A stretch of DNA of 7,306 bases, taken from positions 1 to 7,306 of the forward strand of contig JAHLLU010000100.1 in assembly GCA_020444005.1 (NCBI GenBank), written 5' to 3'. The notes beneath the pieces were generated by a model. It was not told the DNA's origin. It was given only the letters and a program-made list of their open reading frames with translations, and ran no database searches. The position numbers and the translations under genes are program-made. How positions within the stretch are numbered: position 1 is the first letter of the stretch; each line of letters opens with the position of its first letter. Positions 1 through 4,957 of the stretch are shown here, piece after piece. This DNA is from an archaeon (GTDB lineage Archaea > Thermoproteota > Bathyarchaeia > TCS64).

Positions 1-234
1 GTTATAGATCAAGGCCTTAACCTTTTGCTCCATATCCCGGCGGTAATCATCTGTAAAATAATCAAATACATCGTTTGCATCTGCTTCAAGTCCCGATCTT
101 ATGCAATCCTGTATGTATTCCTCTATATCCTGATTACCGGGGAAGCCTTTTACGATCAGTTCTACCGCTTCCATGTATTTTCTTGGCACGGTTAAAGTGA
201 TCTCGGCTGCTTCTTCTTTATAGGATATATTCAT
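1..234 (-). CDS. Ribbon-helix-helix-like small protein, N-terminal part
   Basis: The frame opens with ATG at 234 and stays open for 78 codons to the left edge, so the C-terminus is missing. Residues 11-19 (EITLTVPRK) look like the single beta strand of a ribbon-helix-helix DNA-binding protein. They are followed by a helix (about 19-29), a short Gly/Pro loop, and a second helix with the pattern DIEEYIQDCIRSGLEAD (36-52), typical of the RHH second helix. After that comes an acidic, aromatic stretch. Small RHH proteins are common regulators on archaeal viruses and plasmids, which suits the nearby integrase. A TATA-like box at 268-277 and a GGGG run 10 nt ahead of the ATG support this start. No specific family is recognised. 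The DNA-binding role is inferred from the pattern and could be wrong; a small archaeal element protein of unknown function is the alternative. Confidence 0.6.
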   Translation of the reverse strand, partial: MNISYKEEAAEITLTVPRKYMEAVELIVKGFPGNQDIEEYIQDCIRSGLEADANDVFDYFTDDYRRDMEQKVKALIYN

Positions 235-277
235 CTTGTTTATCCCCGTTGAACACAGTAAAAGTAGGTTATATAAG
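235..277 (-). promoter_or_regulatory. Promoter and short leader of the RHH-like gene
   Basis: On the minus strand CTTATATAAC (268-277) is a near-ideal archaeal TATA box, about 38 nt ahead of the ATG at 234. This predicts transcription starting near 247 and a leader of roughly 13 nt. That leader carries GGGG (244-247), a possible wobble-tolerant Shine-Dalgarno element at its very 5' end. Read from sequence only. Confidence 0.5.
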
Positions 278-369
278 ATGTACGTATGTTTTGAAAGAAA
301 CTGCATACCTTATTATGATGATTGTATTCTGCATATCATACAAACGTATTCCCGTTGTATAATGGGTAA

Positions 370-459
370 TTATTCGGTTTTCTTGGCGGTAAGCACCTTG
401 TAAATATAATATATGAGGATAGCCCCTGCAAGGTTTCCCAATAAGTAGACAAAGTCCAT
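370..459 (-). CDS. Possible 29-residue single-span membrane microprotein
   Basis: ATG at 459 opens a 29-codon frame ending in TAA at 370-372. It has a short polar N-terminus (MDF), one hydrophobic segment (about residues 4-24, containing LLGNLAGAILIYYIY) and a basic tail (KVLTAKKTE). This is the layout expected of a one-pass membrane peptide with its positive end in the cytoplasm. An A/T-rich, TATA-like stretch (about 475-490) lies about 25 nt upstream, so a leaderless transcript is possible. Tiny membrane proteins are frequent in archaeal viruses and plasmids, which fits the position between the RHH-like gene and the integrase. A longer frame overlaps it on the same strand, but that translation lacks any coherent domain. 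No family is recognised and the small size makes chance possible. Confidence 0.4.
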   Translation of the reverse strand: MDFVYLLGNLAGAILIYYIYKVLTAKKTE

Positions 460-501
460 AGGGACACATTCGTTTATTTATTAATAAAACTTGTCTAGGT
501 G

Positions 502-540
502 TTTTCTAACAAAAAAGGGTAGGGTAAAAGGGTTAGAAAA
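502..540. repeat. 9-bp perfect inverted repeat with a G-rich loop behind the integrase gene
   Basis: TTTTCTAAC (502-510) and GTTAGAAAA (532-540) are perfect reverse complements separated by 21 bases. The spacer contains an A6 run and three G-runs (GGG at 517-519, 522-524 and partly 530-532). The structure begins 10 bases past the integrase stop codon. It could form a stem that ends or stabilises integrase mRNA, act as a protein-binding site for the element, or fold on the G-rich strand. The sequence does not decide between these. Confidence 0.55.
511..516 (-). terminator. Oligo-T terminator candidate of the integrase gene
   Basis: The minus strand carries T6 here, 34 nt beyond the integrase stop codon and inside the loop of the inverted repeat. 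Archaeal RNA polymerase often terminates in such T-runs without needing a hairpin. The placement after a complete gene supports the call, but A/T-rich intergenic DNA makes T-runs common. Confidence 0.4.
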
Positions 541-549
541 GGCTTGTAA

Positions 550-1656
550 TTATTCGGAGTTTACCTTTTTCCCCAGCTCGTAAATGATTTTCTTCATTTC
601 CTCTATGTCTTTGCGTAATTCCCTGTTTTCCTGTTGGTGTGTTTTCTCTAGTCTCTGTATTTCCGTTTTTTCTACAAGCCCAAAGGCCTCGCCTCGGCTC
701 ATTATGTTGAGATATGGCGCAGCTTTCATGTATTCGGTTTTATAGTCCTCAATTTGTCTAAATGATTTATCGTATTCTAGTGGGTCTATGCTGTGACCCA
801 TGAAGTATTCAGCCATCCAGTGTTTAGCCGGGGATCTACTCCAGAGGCTTCTAAACACATCTCGCATTTCATGAAGGTTTTTCCCGGTCCTTGAAACATG
901 GGGTTTTCCTTTTTCTTTTCCCACTATTCCGATTTTGCGTAAGTGCCTTATCCAGTAGGTTTTAAGATCATAGCTTTGAATAGGTTTCCCGAATTGGTTT
1001 GTTATGATAGCCTCTGAGTTCTCTGGTCTGTGTTGGAACCAGTTTCTTAGGGCCTCTATTGCATCACGGCCAATAAAGCTGTAATATGGTTTCTCGTTTC
1101 TGTATTTCTTCCTACCAGGTAAATCGATCTTTATTACCTCTGGGTTTTCTCTTAGTTGCTCGATTAAACTTTGATAGCCGTGTGTGTTCCAATACATGAA
1201 TAATTGGTGATCAAGTGCTGCTTGAAACATTACAAGATATACCGCTTGATATGCCGGGTTACATGATAAGATCACTTGTTTTATTTCCTCGGCTGTGAGT
1301 GTTCCCACTGTTGGGGGTTTCTTGCTTCTTATCATAAATCCGGGGTCTTTGGGTAACTCTGCGCGGTTGTGCATGAAGAAGGATCTAATGGTACCATAAG
1401 CGGTGTTCTTTGTATTTACTCTTGCTTGATACTGGTTGATGTATCTCTGTGCTGTGTCTAGTATATCATAACGTGATCCGTTATCACATTTTTTTTGATA
1501 CTCGATAAGCTGATCAGGTGTATAATCCTTGAATTCTCCCCCATGTTTTTTGAGCCATTCCATAAATCGGCTAAAATAACTTAGGTATGTTTCTTTTGAT
1601 GACTCACTTAATCTATTGGTCCAGCTTTGCACGGTTGGGTATTTCTCTAGCTCCAT
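550..1656 (-). CDS. Tyrosine-recombinase-family integrase with C-terminal coiled coil
   Basis: Encodes a 368-residue DNA integrase that would cut and rejoin DNA at att sites to insert or excise the element. Residues about 8-110 form the helical core-binding domain. The catalytic domain follows (about 118-318), with the H-x-x-R motif at His262/Arg265, the Gly-His box at 287-288 and a candidate nucleophile Tyr295 (Tyr305 and Tyr309 are alternatives). The usual first catalytic Arg (GLRxxE) is not evident: the matching stretch AALDHQLF (146-153) has Asp/His instead. Residues about 327-365 are charged and heptad-like, a probable coiled coil for multimer assembly. An ATG 36 codons further upstream exists, but I prefer 1656. 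The extra residues have no domain character and span the chromosome junction, and a TATA box (CTTATAAC) lies 26 nt before 1656, implying a leaderless mRNA. The family resembles integrases I recall from uncultured Thermoproteota. Identity is firm; activity is uncertain because of the missing Arg. Confidence 0.85.
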   Translation of the reverse strand: MELEKYPTVQSWTNRLSESSKETYLSYFSRFMEWLKKHGGEFKDYTPDQLIEYQKKCDNGSRYDILDTAQRYINQYQARVNTKNTAYGTIRSFFMHNRAELPKDPGFMIRSKKPPTVGTLTAEEIKQVILSCNPAYQAVYLVMFQAALDHQLFMYWNTHGYQSLIEQLRENPEVIKIDLPGRKKYRNEKPYYSFIGRDAIEALRNWFQHRPENSEAIITNQFGKPIQSYDLKTYWIRHLRKIGIVGKEKGKPHVSRTGKNLHEMRDVFRSLWSRSPAKHWMAEYFMGHSIDPLEYDKSFRQIEDYKTEYMKAAPYLNIMSRGEAFGLVEKTEIQRLEKTHQQENRELRKDIEEMKKIIYELGKKVNSE

Positions 1657-1677
1657 ACCTATTAAAATAAAATAAAC

Positions 1678-1690
1678 GTTATAAGTTTTT
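1678..1690 (-). promoter_or_regulatory. Integrase promoter (A-rich BRE plus TATA box)
   Basis: The minus strand reads AAAAACTTATAAC across 1690-1678. The TATA centre is about 26 nt ahead of the ATG at 1656, the spacing for a leaderless archaeal transcript. It lies within about 20 bp of the inferred element/chromosome junction. Integrase expression may therefore be sensitive to whether the element is integrated or circular. Confidence 0.55.
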
Positions 1691-1711
1691 GTACTAAATA
1701 GCCTTATTCGG
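1690..1711. other. Inferred chromosomal junction (att end) of the integrated element
   Basis: To the right, the plus strand is continuous DCD-like coding sequence. To the left, the same frame hits TAA at 1695-1697 and has no similarity to the expected DCD N-terminus. The integrase gene starts within 50 bp. Integrases commonly sit beside the att site, so this breakpoint is best read as one end of the element. The exact core cannot be fixed from one end. Any duplicated core would extend rightwards into TTATTCGG (1704-1711) and beyond, because integrases usually regenerate part of the target sequence. Confidence 0.45.
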
Positions 1712-2042
1712 AAACACATACAAACACTGGGAAAAAGTACAGAAGATACGTAAAGGAGACCCAATATTCCTCATAAACCTAAACACAGGAACCCTATATG
1801 GGCCATTCACAGCCACAAGAAAATCACAACTAAACCTAGACCCCTATGCATTCCTGTCATCAGGTAGAAATTATCCGGCTCAGATAGAGGTTAAGTGGGG
1901 TAGGGTAATGAAGCTTGAACGTCCATATAGTAAACTACGTTTTCTTGATGGCTTACAATGTAGACTAACACCATCACAGACGGTGAAACTCATGACTCGA
2001 CTCATCGAGGAAGATAATCAGTATATACATAGGTGGATGTAG
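1698..2042 (+). pseudogene. DCD-like (Development and Cell Death) domain gene, 5'-truncated
   Basis: The frame runs from a stop codon at 1695-1697 to TAG at 2040-2042, giving about 114 residues. There is no ATG before roughly the middle of the frame. It matches the DCD pattern in order. ALFGNTYKHW corresponds to the LFG-x-x-x-Y block. IFLINLNTGTLYGPF corresponds to the PLFLYNxxTxxLxGxF block. NLDPYAF and YPAQIEVKW correspond to NIDPxAW and FPAQVRV. KLRFLDG and LTPSQTVKLMTRL correspond to the C-terminal strand and helix. What is missing is the first strand, normally about 15-20 residues with a FLCN-like motif. DCD domains were described in plant stress and cell-death proteins; I recall prokaryotic relatives but cannot confirm that here. 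Function in archaea is unknown. Most likely a host gene broken near its 5' end by the element. An intact gene with a remote or non-ATG start is less likely. Confidence 0.7.
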
Positions 2043-2050
2043 GCGGAAAG

Positions 2051-2088
2051 CCTTTTAGGGTCTGGGAAGGGACATCTTTTGTTTAGGA
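2051..2088 (+). promoter_or_regulatory. Weak promoter and leader candidate for inositol-phosphate synthase
   Basis: The 56-base gap between the DCD-like stop and the next ATG contains CCTTTTAG (2051-2058), a poor TATA match about 45 nt ahead of the start. A possible Shine-Dalgarno AGGA (2085-2088) lies 10 nt before the ATG. No better promoter was seen, so the gene might also depend on transcription from further upstream, which the element would now interrupt. Confidence 0.25.
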
Positions 2089-2098
2089 CAGTGAATAA

Positions 2099-3169
2099 AT
2101 GGGCATTAAAGTCGCTATCGCTGGCGTTGGGAACTGCGCATCAGCCCTGATCCAAGGTGTCGAGTACTATAAGGACGCAAAAAGAGACGAGGTAATCCCC
2201 GGTGTTATGCATGCATACTTCGGAGACTATCACATTAGTGACGTCGAATTTGTAGCAGCCTTCGAGGTAAACAAAGAGAAAATCGGTAAAGATCTATCAG
2301 AGGCTATGTGGGCGCCTCCGAACAATGTCGCAAAGTTCTCAGATGTACCGAAAACCGGAGTTATTGTTCAAGCAGGTCCAATCATGGATGGCGTTGCGCC
2401 ACATATGTATGAGAGTTTCCGTGCGGACAAATCTATTGAGCCAGTTGATGTAACACAGGTACTCAAAGATACTAAAGCGGATATGCTAGTCAACTATCTT
2501 CCAGTCGGTAGCGCCAAGGCGACAGAATACTATGCTCAGTGTGCATTGGACGCTGGATGTGCGTTCGTAAACTGTATCCCAGAGTTTATCGCAAGCAGAC
2601 CAGAGTGGGCGAAAAAGTTTGAGGATGCTGGTCTACCAGTTGCTGGAGACGACATTAAGAGCCAAGTAGGTGCAACAATTCTTCACAGGGTAGTATCGAG
2701 ACTCTTCTATGACCGTGGAGTTGTACTAGATTCCACATACCAGTTGAACATTGGTGGAAACACTGACTTTGAGAACATGACAGTCGAAAACAGGCTACAG
2801 ACAAAGCGTGTAAGCAAAACAGAGGCGGTTCAAAGTCTCATCCCATACAAGGTTCCAACAAGGATCGGTCCAAGCGACTATGTCCCATTCTTAGAAGACC
2901 ACAAGGTATGTTACATCAGAATAAATAGCCACAGCTTCGGAAATCTACCCATCACCTTGGATGCAAAACTAGTAGTAAACGATAGCCCTAACAGCGCGGG
3001 AGTAGTCATTGACGCTATCCGTGCGACAAAGATCGCCCTCGATAGAGGCATTAGTGGACAATTACTGGGAATAAGCAGCTATAGCTTCAAGCATCCACCA
3101 GTACAGGTGCCTGATGATGAAGCACATAGATGGGTCGAAGATTTCATAGAGGGAAAAAGAGAAAGATAA
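2099..3169 (+). CDS. ino1: myo-Inositol-1-phosphate synthase
   Basis: Converts D-glucose-6-phosphate to L-myo-inositol-1-phosphate with bound NAD, in the cytoplasm. In archaea the product feeds inositol-headgroup ether lipids and, in thermophiles, di-inositol phosphate. The 356 residues match the usual length of the actinobacterial/archaeal short form. The NAD-binding Rossmann loop GVGNCAS is at residues 9-15. YLPVGS (133-138), GDDIKSQVGAT (183-193, including the conserved Lys187), LNIGGNTDF (216-224), IGPSDYVP (256-263) and SPNSAGV (296-302) are the family's signature blocks, very close to the mycobacterial Ino1 pattern. No truncation or missing motif is evident. The gene is the only rightward complete gene here. 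It stands alone, beginning 56 bp after the DCD-like remnant and ending flush against the convergent ndk gene. The ATG at 2099 puts the Rossmann strand at the N-terminus, as expected. Confidence 0.96.
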   Translation: MGIKVAIAGVGNCASALIQGVEYYKDAKRDEVIPGVMHAYFGDYHISDVEFVAAFEVNKEKIGKDLSEAMWAPPNNVAKFSDVPKTGVIVQAGPIMDGVAPHMYESFRADKSIEPVDVTQVLKDTKADMLVNYLPVGSAKATEYYAQCALDAGCAFVNCIPEFIASRPEWAKKFEDAGLPVAGDDIKSQVGATILHRVVSRLFYDRGVVLDSTYQLNIGGNTDFENMTVENRLQTKRVSKTEAVQSLIPYKVPTRIGPSDYVPFLEDHKVCYIRINSHSFGNLPITLDAKLVVNDSPNSAGVVIDAIRATKIALDRGISGQLLGISSYSFKHPPVQVPDDEAHRWVEDFIEGKRER

Positions 3170-3664
3170 TTAGAGCCAGAGCTTTAGCTCCGCTTCTGCT
3201 TCCTCCGGGTTCCCAGAGGCGTGGACAAGATTTTCTACAGCGCGACCCTCATCGGTACTCTTTGCAATTGAGTCAATACCAAGATCACCTCTGATGGTGC
3301 CTTTCTCAGCGGTTGATGGATCTGTATATCCTGTGATTCGTCTCACTTCTTTGATAGCGTCCTCTCCACCTAGTTTTATAGCGAGTACTGGTCCACGGCT
3401 GAAGTAGTTGCGTAATGCGGTGAGCACCTTCATGCCGTGTGCTTCTGGGTCTTTGATGCTTGGTACAGCGGCTTTTGCTTTCTTTCCGATGGATAATGCC
3501 ATTGAGTCTGGGTAGTGTTTCCGTAAATGGTCTAATTCTACTTTCTTGTAAAACCGCATGTCCAGTATCTTCAACCCGGCGTCCTCATAATATTTGATTA
3601 TACTGCCAGCCTTGTTCTGCTCCAAGGCATCAGGCTTCAAGATTACCAATGTCTCTTGATACAT
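3170..3664 (-). CDS. ndk: Nucleoside diphosphate kinase
   Basis: Transfers the gamma phosphate of ATP to nucleoside diphosphates through a phospho-histidine, balancing NTP and dNTP pools. Counting from the chosen start (164 residues), the N-terminal strand ETLVILKPDA includes the conserved Lys10-Pro11. GTIRGDLGID (122-131) is the nucleotide-binding RGD block, and NLVHASG (145-151) holds the catalytic His148. The protein ends in the usual KLWL. It exceeds the typical 140-155 residues through an extra stretch around 60-80 (GKKAKAAVPSIKDPEA), a form I associate with some archaea. An ATG five codons earlier (3679) exists, but a TATA-like element 27 nt ahead of 3664 and homology at the N-terminus favour 3664 with a leaderless mRNA. 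ndk commonly follows rpl24e in archaea; here another gene intervenes and ndk has its own promoter. Its TAA abuts the ino1 stop. Confidence 0.95.
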   Translation of the reverse strand: MYQETLVILKPDALEQNKAGSIIKYYEDAGLKILDMRFYKKVELDHLRKHYPDSMALSIGKKAKAAVPSIKDPEAHGMKVLTALRNYFSRGPVLAIKLGGEDAIKEVRRITGYTDPSTAEKGTIRGDLGIDSIAKSTDEGRAVENLVHASGNPEEAEAELKLWL

Positions 3665-3687
3665 GGCTAGACGAAACACACAACGGG

Positions 3688-3697
3688 CTTAAAGCTT
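3688..3697 (-). promoter_or_regulatory. ndk promoter TATA box
   Basis: AAGCTTTAAG on the minus strand is centred about 27-28 nt ahead of the ATG at 3664. That is the spacing for leaderless transcription, and it would exclude the alternative upstream ATG at 3679. It lies in the 58-bp gap after the metal-binding-like gene. Confidence 0.5.
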
Positions 3698-3705
3698 TGA
3701 CTATG

Positions 3706-3711
3706 AAAAAA
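3706..3711 (-). terminator. Oligo-T terminator candidate after the metal-binding-like gene
   Basis: T6 on the minus strand, 11 nt past the TAA at 3723-3725 and just ahead of the ndk TATA box. It would separate the small gene from ndk, though readthrough is possible. Confidence 0.4.
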
Positions 3712-3722
3712 GATGGAGAAGA

Positions 3723-4010
3723 TTACTCTTTCTTGTAAGACACTGGTCTGTATGGGACTTTCGCGAGGTCACGTACCGTGTCTGGTGTTAGCTCTGATTC
3801 ATATTGTTTGAAGTATTCTTCATGATCAGGGCTATACCGAGTCTCATTTTTTGGATCGGCTTTTATCAGAATATGCATACGGACAGCCCCCGGCCCAAGT
3901 CGGGTCTTGAATTCACAGCCGGGTACAGGACACTTGAATCGATCTATTATAGTGCCATCATCTGAGATAATGCAGTATTTTTTCAGGTGCTCGGGGATGT
4001 TTAAGCTCAT
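3723..4010 (-). CDS. Small unrecognised protein with possible Cys/His zinc site
   Basis: A 95-residue soluble protein between rpl24e and ndk; I do not recognise its family. Residues 20-26 form a strand-like TIIDRFK. The block CPVPGCEFKTRLGPGAVRMH (27-46) then resembles a C2H2-type zinc finger: Cys27-x4-Cys32, then His46, with His63 (SPDHEEYF) as a possible fourth ligand. The remaining C-terminal third is charged, with aromatics (VPYRPVSYKKE) and no membrane segment. The wide His46-His63 spacing departs from a classical C2H2 finger, so metal binding is an inference. The ATG at 4010 is supported by GGGGA 4 nt upstream and a TATA box (4043-4050) about 37 nt upstream, giving a short leader. Its place beside ribosomal protein genes and ndk hints at a role near translation or nucleic acids, but it has its own promoter and T-run on both sides. 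Confidence 0.75.
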   Translation of the reverse strand: MSLNIPEHLKKYCIISDDGTIIDRFKCPVPGCEFKTRLGPGAVRMHILIKADPKNETRYSPDHEEYFKQYESELTPDTVRDLAKVPYRPVSYKKE

Positions 4011-4050
4011 GTTTCCCCGTGAAGATCATGATCGCAAAGGTGGATATATG
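4011..4050 (-). promoter_or_regulatory. Promoter and leader of the metal-binding-like gene
   Basis: CATATATCC (4042-4050) is a TATA box about 37 nt ahead of the ATG, placing the start of transcription near 4021. The resulting leader of about 11 nt holds the sequence ACGGGGA (4014-4020), a Shine-Dalgarno candidate. The same ACGGGGA heptamer precedes the RHH-like gene at the left end. Confidence 0.5.
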
Positions 4051-4111
4051 CATTACCTATAGCGTATGGTAAATCATCTAAACCATGATAACAATAGTGT
4101 GTACTGGGTAT

Positions 4112-4127
4112 GTAAAAAATAAAATAA
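4112..4127 (-). terminator. Oligo-T terminator candidate of the ribosomal protein operon
   Basis: The minus strand reads as two T-runs, TTTT then TTTTTT, within about 35 nt past the rpl24e stop codon. This is a typical archaeal intrinsic terminator arrangement. A gap of 135 bp separates rpl24e from the next gene; apart from this T-rich tract and the next gene's promoter I see nothing in it. Confidence 0.5.
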
Positions 4128-4145
4128 GATAATTTTAGAGTAGGA

Positions 4146-4337
4146 TTATCTTCTCTGTCTTAGACTCCAAGCCTCGGTCCACTTGAACTTTCGTGGATCA
4201 CGCTTGAGGTCAATTGCACTCTTCTTGCACTTGTTAGAACAAAACCTGAGAACCCTGCCGTCACGGCGGACGAAGTTCATCCCCGTACCTGGCGCTATCT
4301 CAGTTCCGCAGAAACTACACTTGTGGACATCTGGCAT
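4146..4337 (-). CDS. rpl24e: Ribosomal protein eL24 (L24e)
   Basis: Zinc-binding protein of the large ribosomal subunit, shared by archaea and eukaryotes. The 63 residues carry four Cys ligands: C7-x2-C10 (KCSFCG) and C33-x3-C37 (FCSNKC). The family signature [10 protein letters not shown] follows near the C-terminus, and a basic tail ends the protein. Two ATG codons are adjacent at 4340 and 4337. I chose the second because the Shine-Dalgarno AGGTGA (4344-4349) then has 6 bases of spacing instead of 3. The first would add one Met. That Shine-Dalgarno overlaps the TAG stop of rps28e, so translation of the two genes is likely coupled. Last gene of the L7Ae-S28e-L24e operon. Length and motifs are normal. 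Confidence 0.95.
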   Translation of the reverse strand: MPDVHKCSFCGTEIAPGTGMNFVRRDGRVLRFCSNKCKKSAIDLKRDPRKFKWTEAWSLRQRR

Positions 4338-4347
4338 CATGGTTCAC

Positions 4348-4560
4348 CTATCGGATCTTCCTCGCCTCACGCTCGGTCTCGCGTAGCAGTAGAATGTCAT
4401 CTATTCTTACTGGTCCCTTGACGTTGCGTGTGATAATACGTCCTTTGTCTCTGCCGTCGTCAATCCTGACTCTCACTTGCATAACCTCACCGGTTAACCC
4501 GGTTCTACCCAGTATCTGGATAACGGTTGATGGCGTAAGAAGATCAGAGTCTTGACTCAT
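4348..4560 (-). CDS. rps28e: Ribosomal protein eS28 (S28e)
   Basis: Small-subunit ribosomal protein found in archaea and eukaryotes, placed near the mRNA exit region. The 70 residues show the OB-like fold pattern of the family: [17 protein letters not shown] (10-26), [16 protein letters not shown] (28-43), then the conserved [21 protein letters not shown]. The length is normal. The ATG at 4560 is one base after the rpl7ae stop codon, so it is co-translated within the operon. Its stop overlaps the Shine-Dalgarno of rpl24e. Confidence 0.96.
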   Translation of the reverse strand: MSQDSDLLTPSTVIQILGRTGLTGEVMQVRVRIDDGRDKGRIITRNVKGPVRIDDILLLRETEREARKIR

Positions 4561-4561
4561 T

Positions 4562-4951
4562 TTACTTCACTAACTCGTTTACTTTTGAGACAATCTCAGC
4601 GATAAGGTTCTCGGCGTCACCGGACTCCTCGATGGCTGCTGCTGATGAGCCAACGCTGATTCCTAATGCTTCTCCGATGTTACCTTTTGTTGGAATATAC
4701 ACGAATGTTGCCTTCCTCTCCTCACATAGTAGCGGTAGGTGTGCCACGATTTCTGGTGGCTGTACGTCCTCCGCGATGAGTACGAGCTTGGCTTTGCCCC
4801 TCTCTATGGATTTGGTGGCCTCGTTTGTTCCTTTTCTGATCTTTCCTGTCTCTGTTGCAATCTTCAGTGCTTCTAGAGCCGCTTCAGCGACTTCTTTTGG
4901 TACTTCGAACCTTACGTAGAAGGGCTTCGAAGGATCTACATCTCCGGACAT
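4562..4951 (-). CDS. rpl7ae: Ribosomal protein eL8/L7Ae, kink-turn RNA-binding protein
   Basis: Binds kink-turn RNA. In archaea this one protein serves the large ribosomal subunit, box C/D and H/ACA guide RNPs, and RNase P. The 129 residues include the kink-turn-recognising segment [13 protein letters not shown] (40-52), the core [18 protein letters not shown] (56-73), the LCEE block (75-78), and VGSSAAAI (100-107) in the specificity loop region. The short N-terminal extension MSGDVDPSK is plausible. The ATG at 4951 has GAGGG about 8 nt upstream. First gene of a tight three-gene ribosomal operon (gap to rps28e 1 base), with its own promoter after the gltX T-run. Archaeal L7Ae is known to autoregulate through leader kink-turns in some species; the short leader here shows no clear one. 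Confidence 0.96.
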   Translation of the reverse strand: MSGDVDPSKPFYVRFEVPKEVAEAALEALKIATETGKIRKGTNEATKSIERGKAKLVLIAEDVQPPEIVAHLPLLCEERKATFVYIPTKGNIGEALGISVGSSAAAIEESGDAENLIAEIVSKVNELVK

Positions 4952-4957
4952 TTCATT

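Noticed and set aside
269..469. A 66-codon leftward open frame starting at 469
   Set aside because: Its translation shows no domain or consistent composition. It overlaps the more protein-like 29-residue frame and runs across the RHH gene's TATA box.
371..741. Exact 180-bp spacing of TATTCGG at 371, 551 and 731
   Set aside because: The heptamer is also present elsewhere (1705, about 5347), and the third copy is ordinary integrase coding sequence (KTEYM). The even spacing looks like coincidence.
1657..1764. Extending the integrase to the ATG at 1764
   Set aside because: The added 36 residues are read antisense to the DCD-like coding sequence and across the junction. The TATA box and core-binding domain fit the 1656 start.
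3665..3679. ndk start at the ATG five codons upstream
   Set aside because: The TATA box predicts transcription starting at about 3664, and Ndk proteins normally begin just before the ETLVILKPD-type strand.
4060..4090. Short inverted repeat ATGGT/ACCAT between rpl24e and the small gene
   Set aside because: Five-base arms in A/T-rich DNA are expected by chance; no extension of the stem was found.
4183..4919. Rightward open frames across the ribosomal protein genes (for example 4183-4386 and 4632-4919)
   Set aside because: They are antisense to eL24, eS28 and L7Ae, which are certain, and their translations are low-complexity Ser/Leu-rich without domains.
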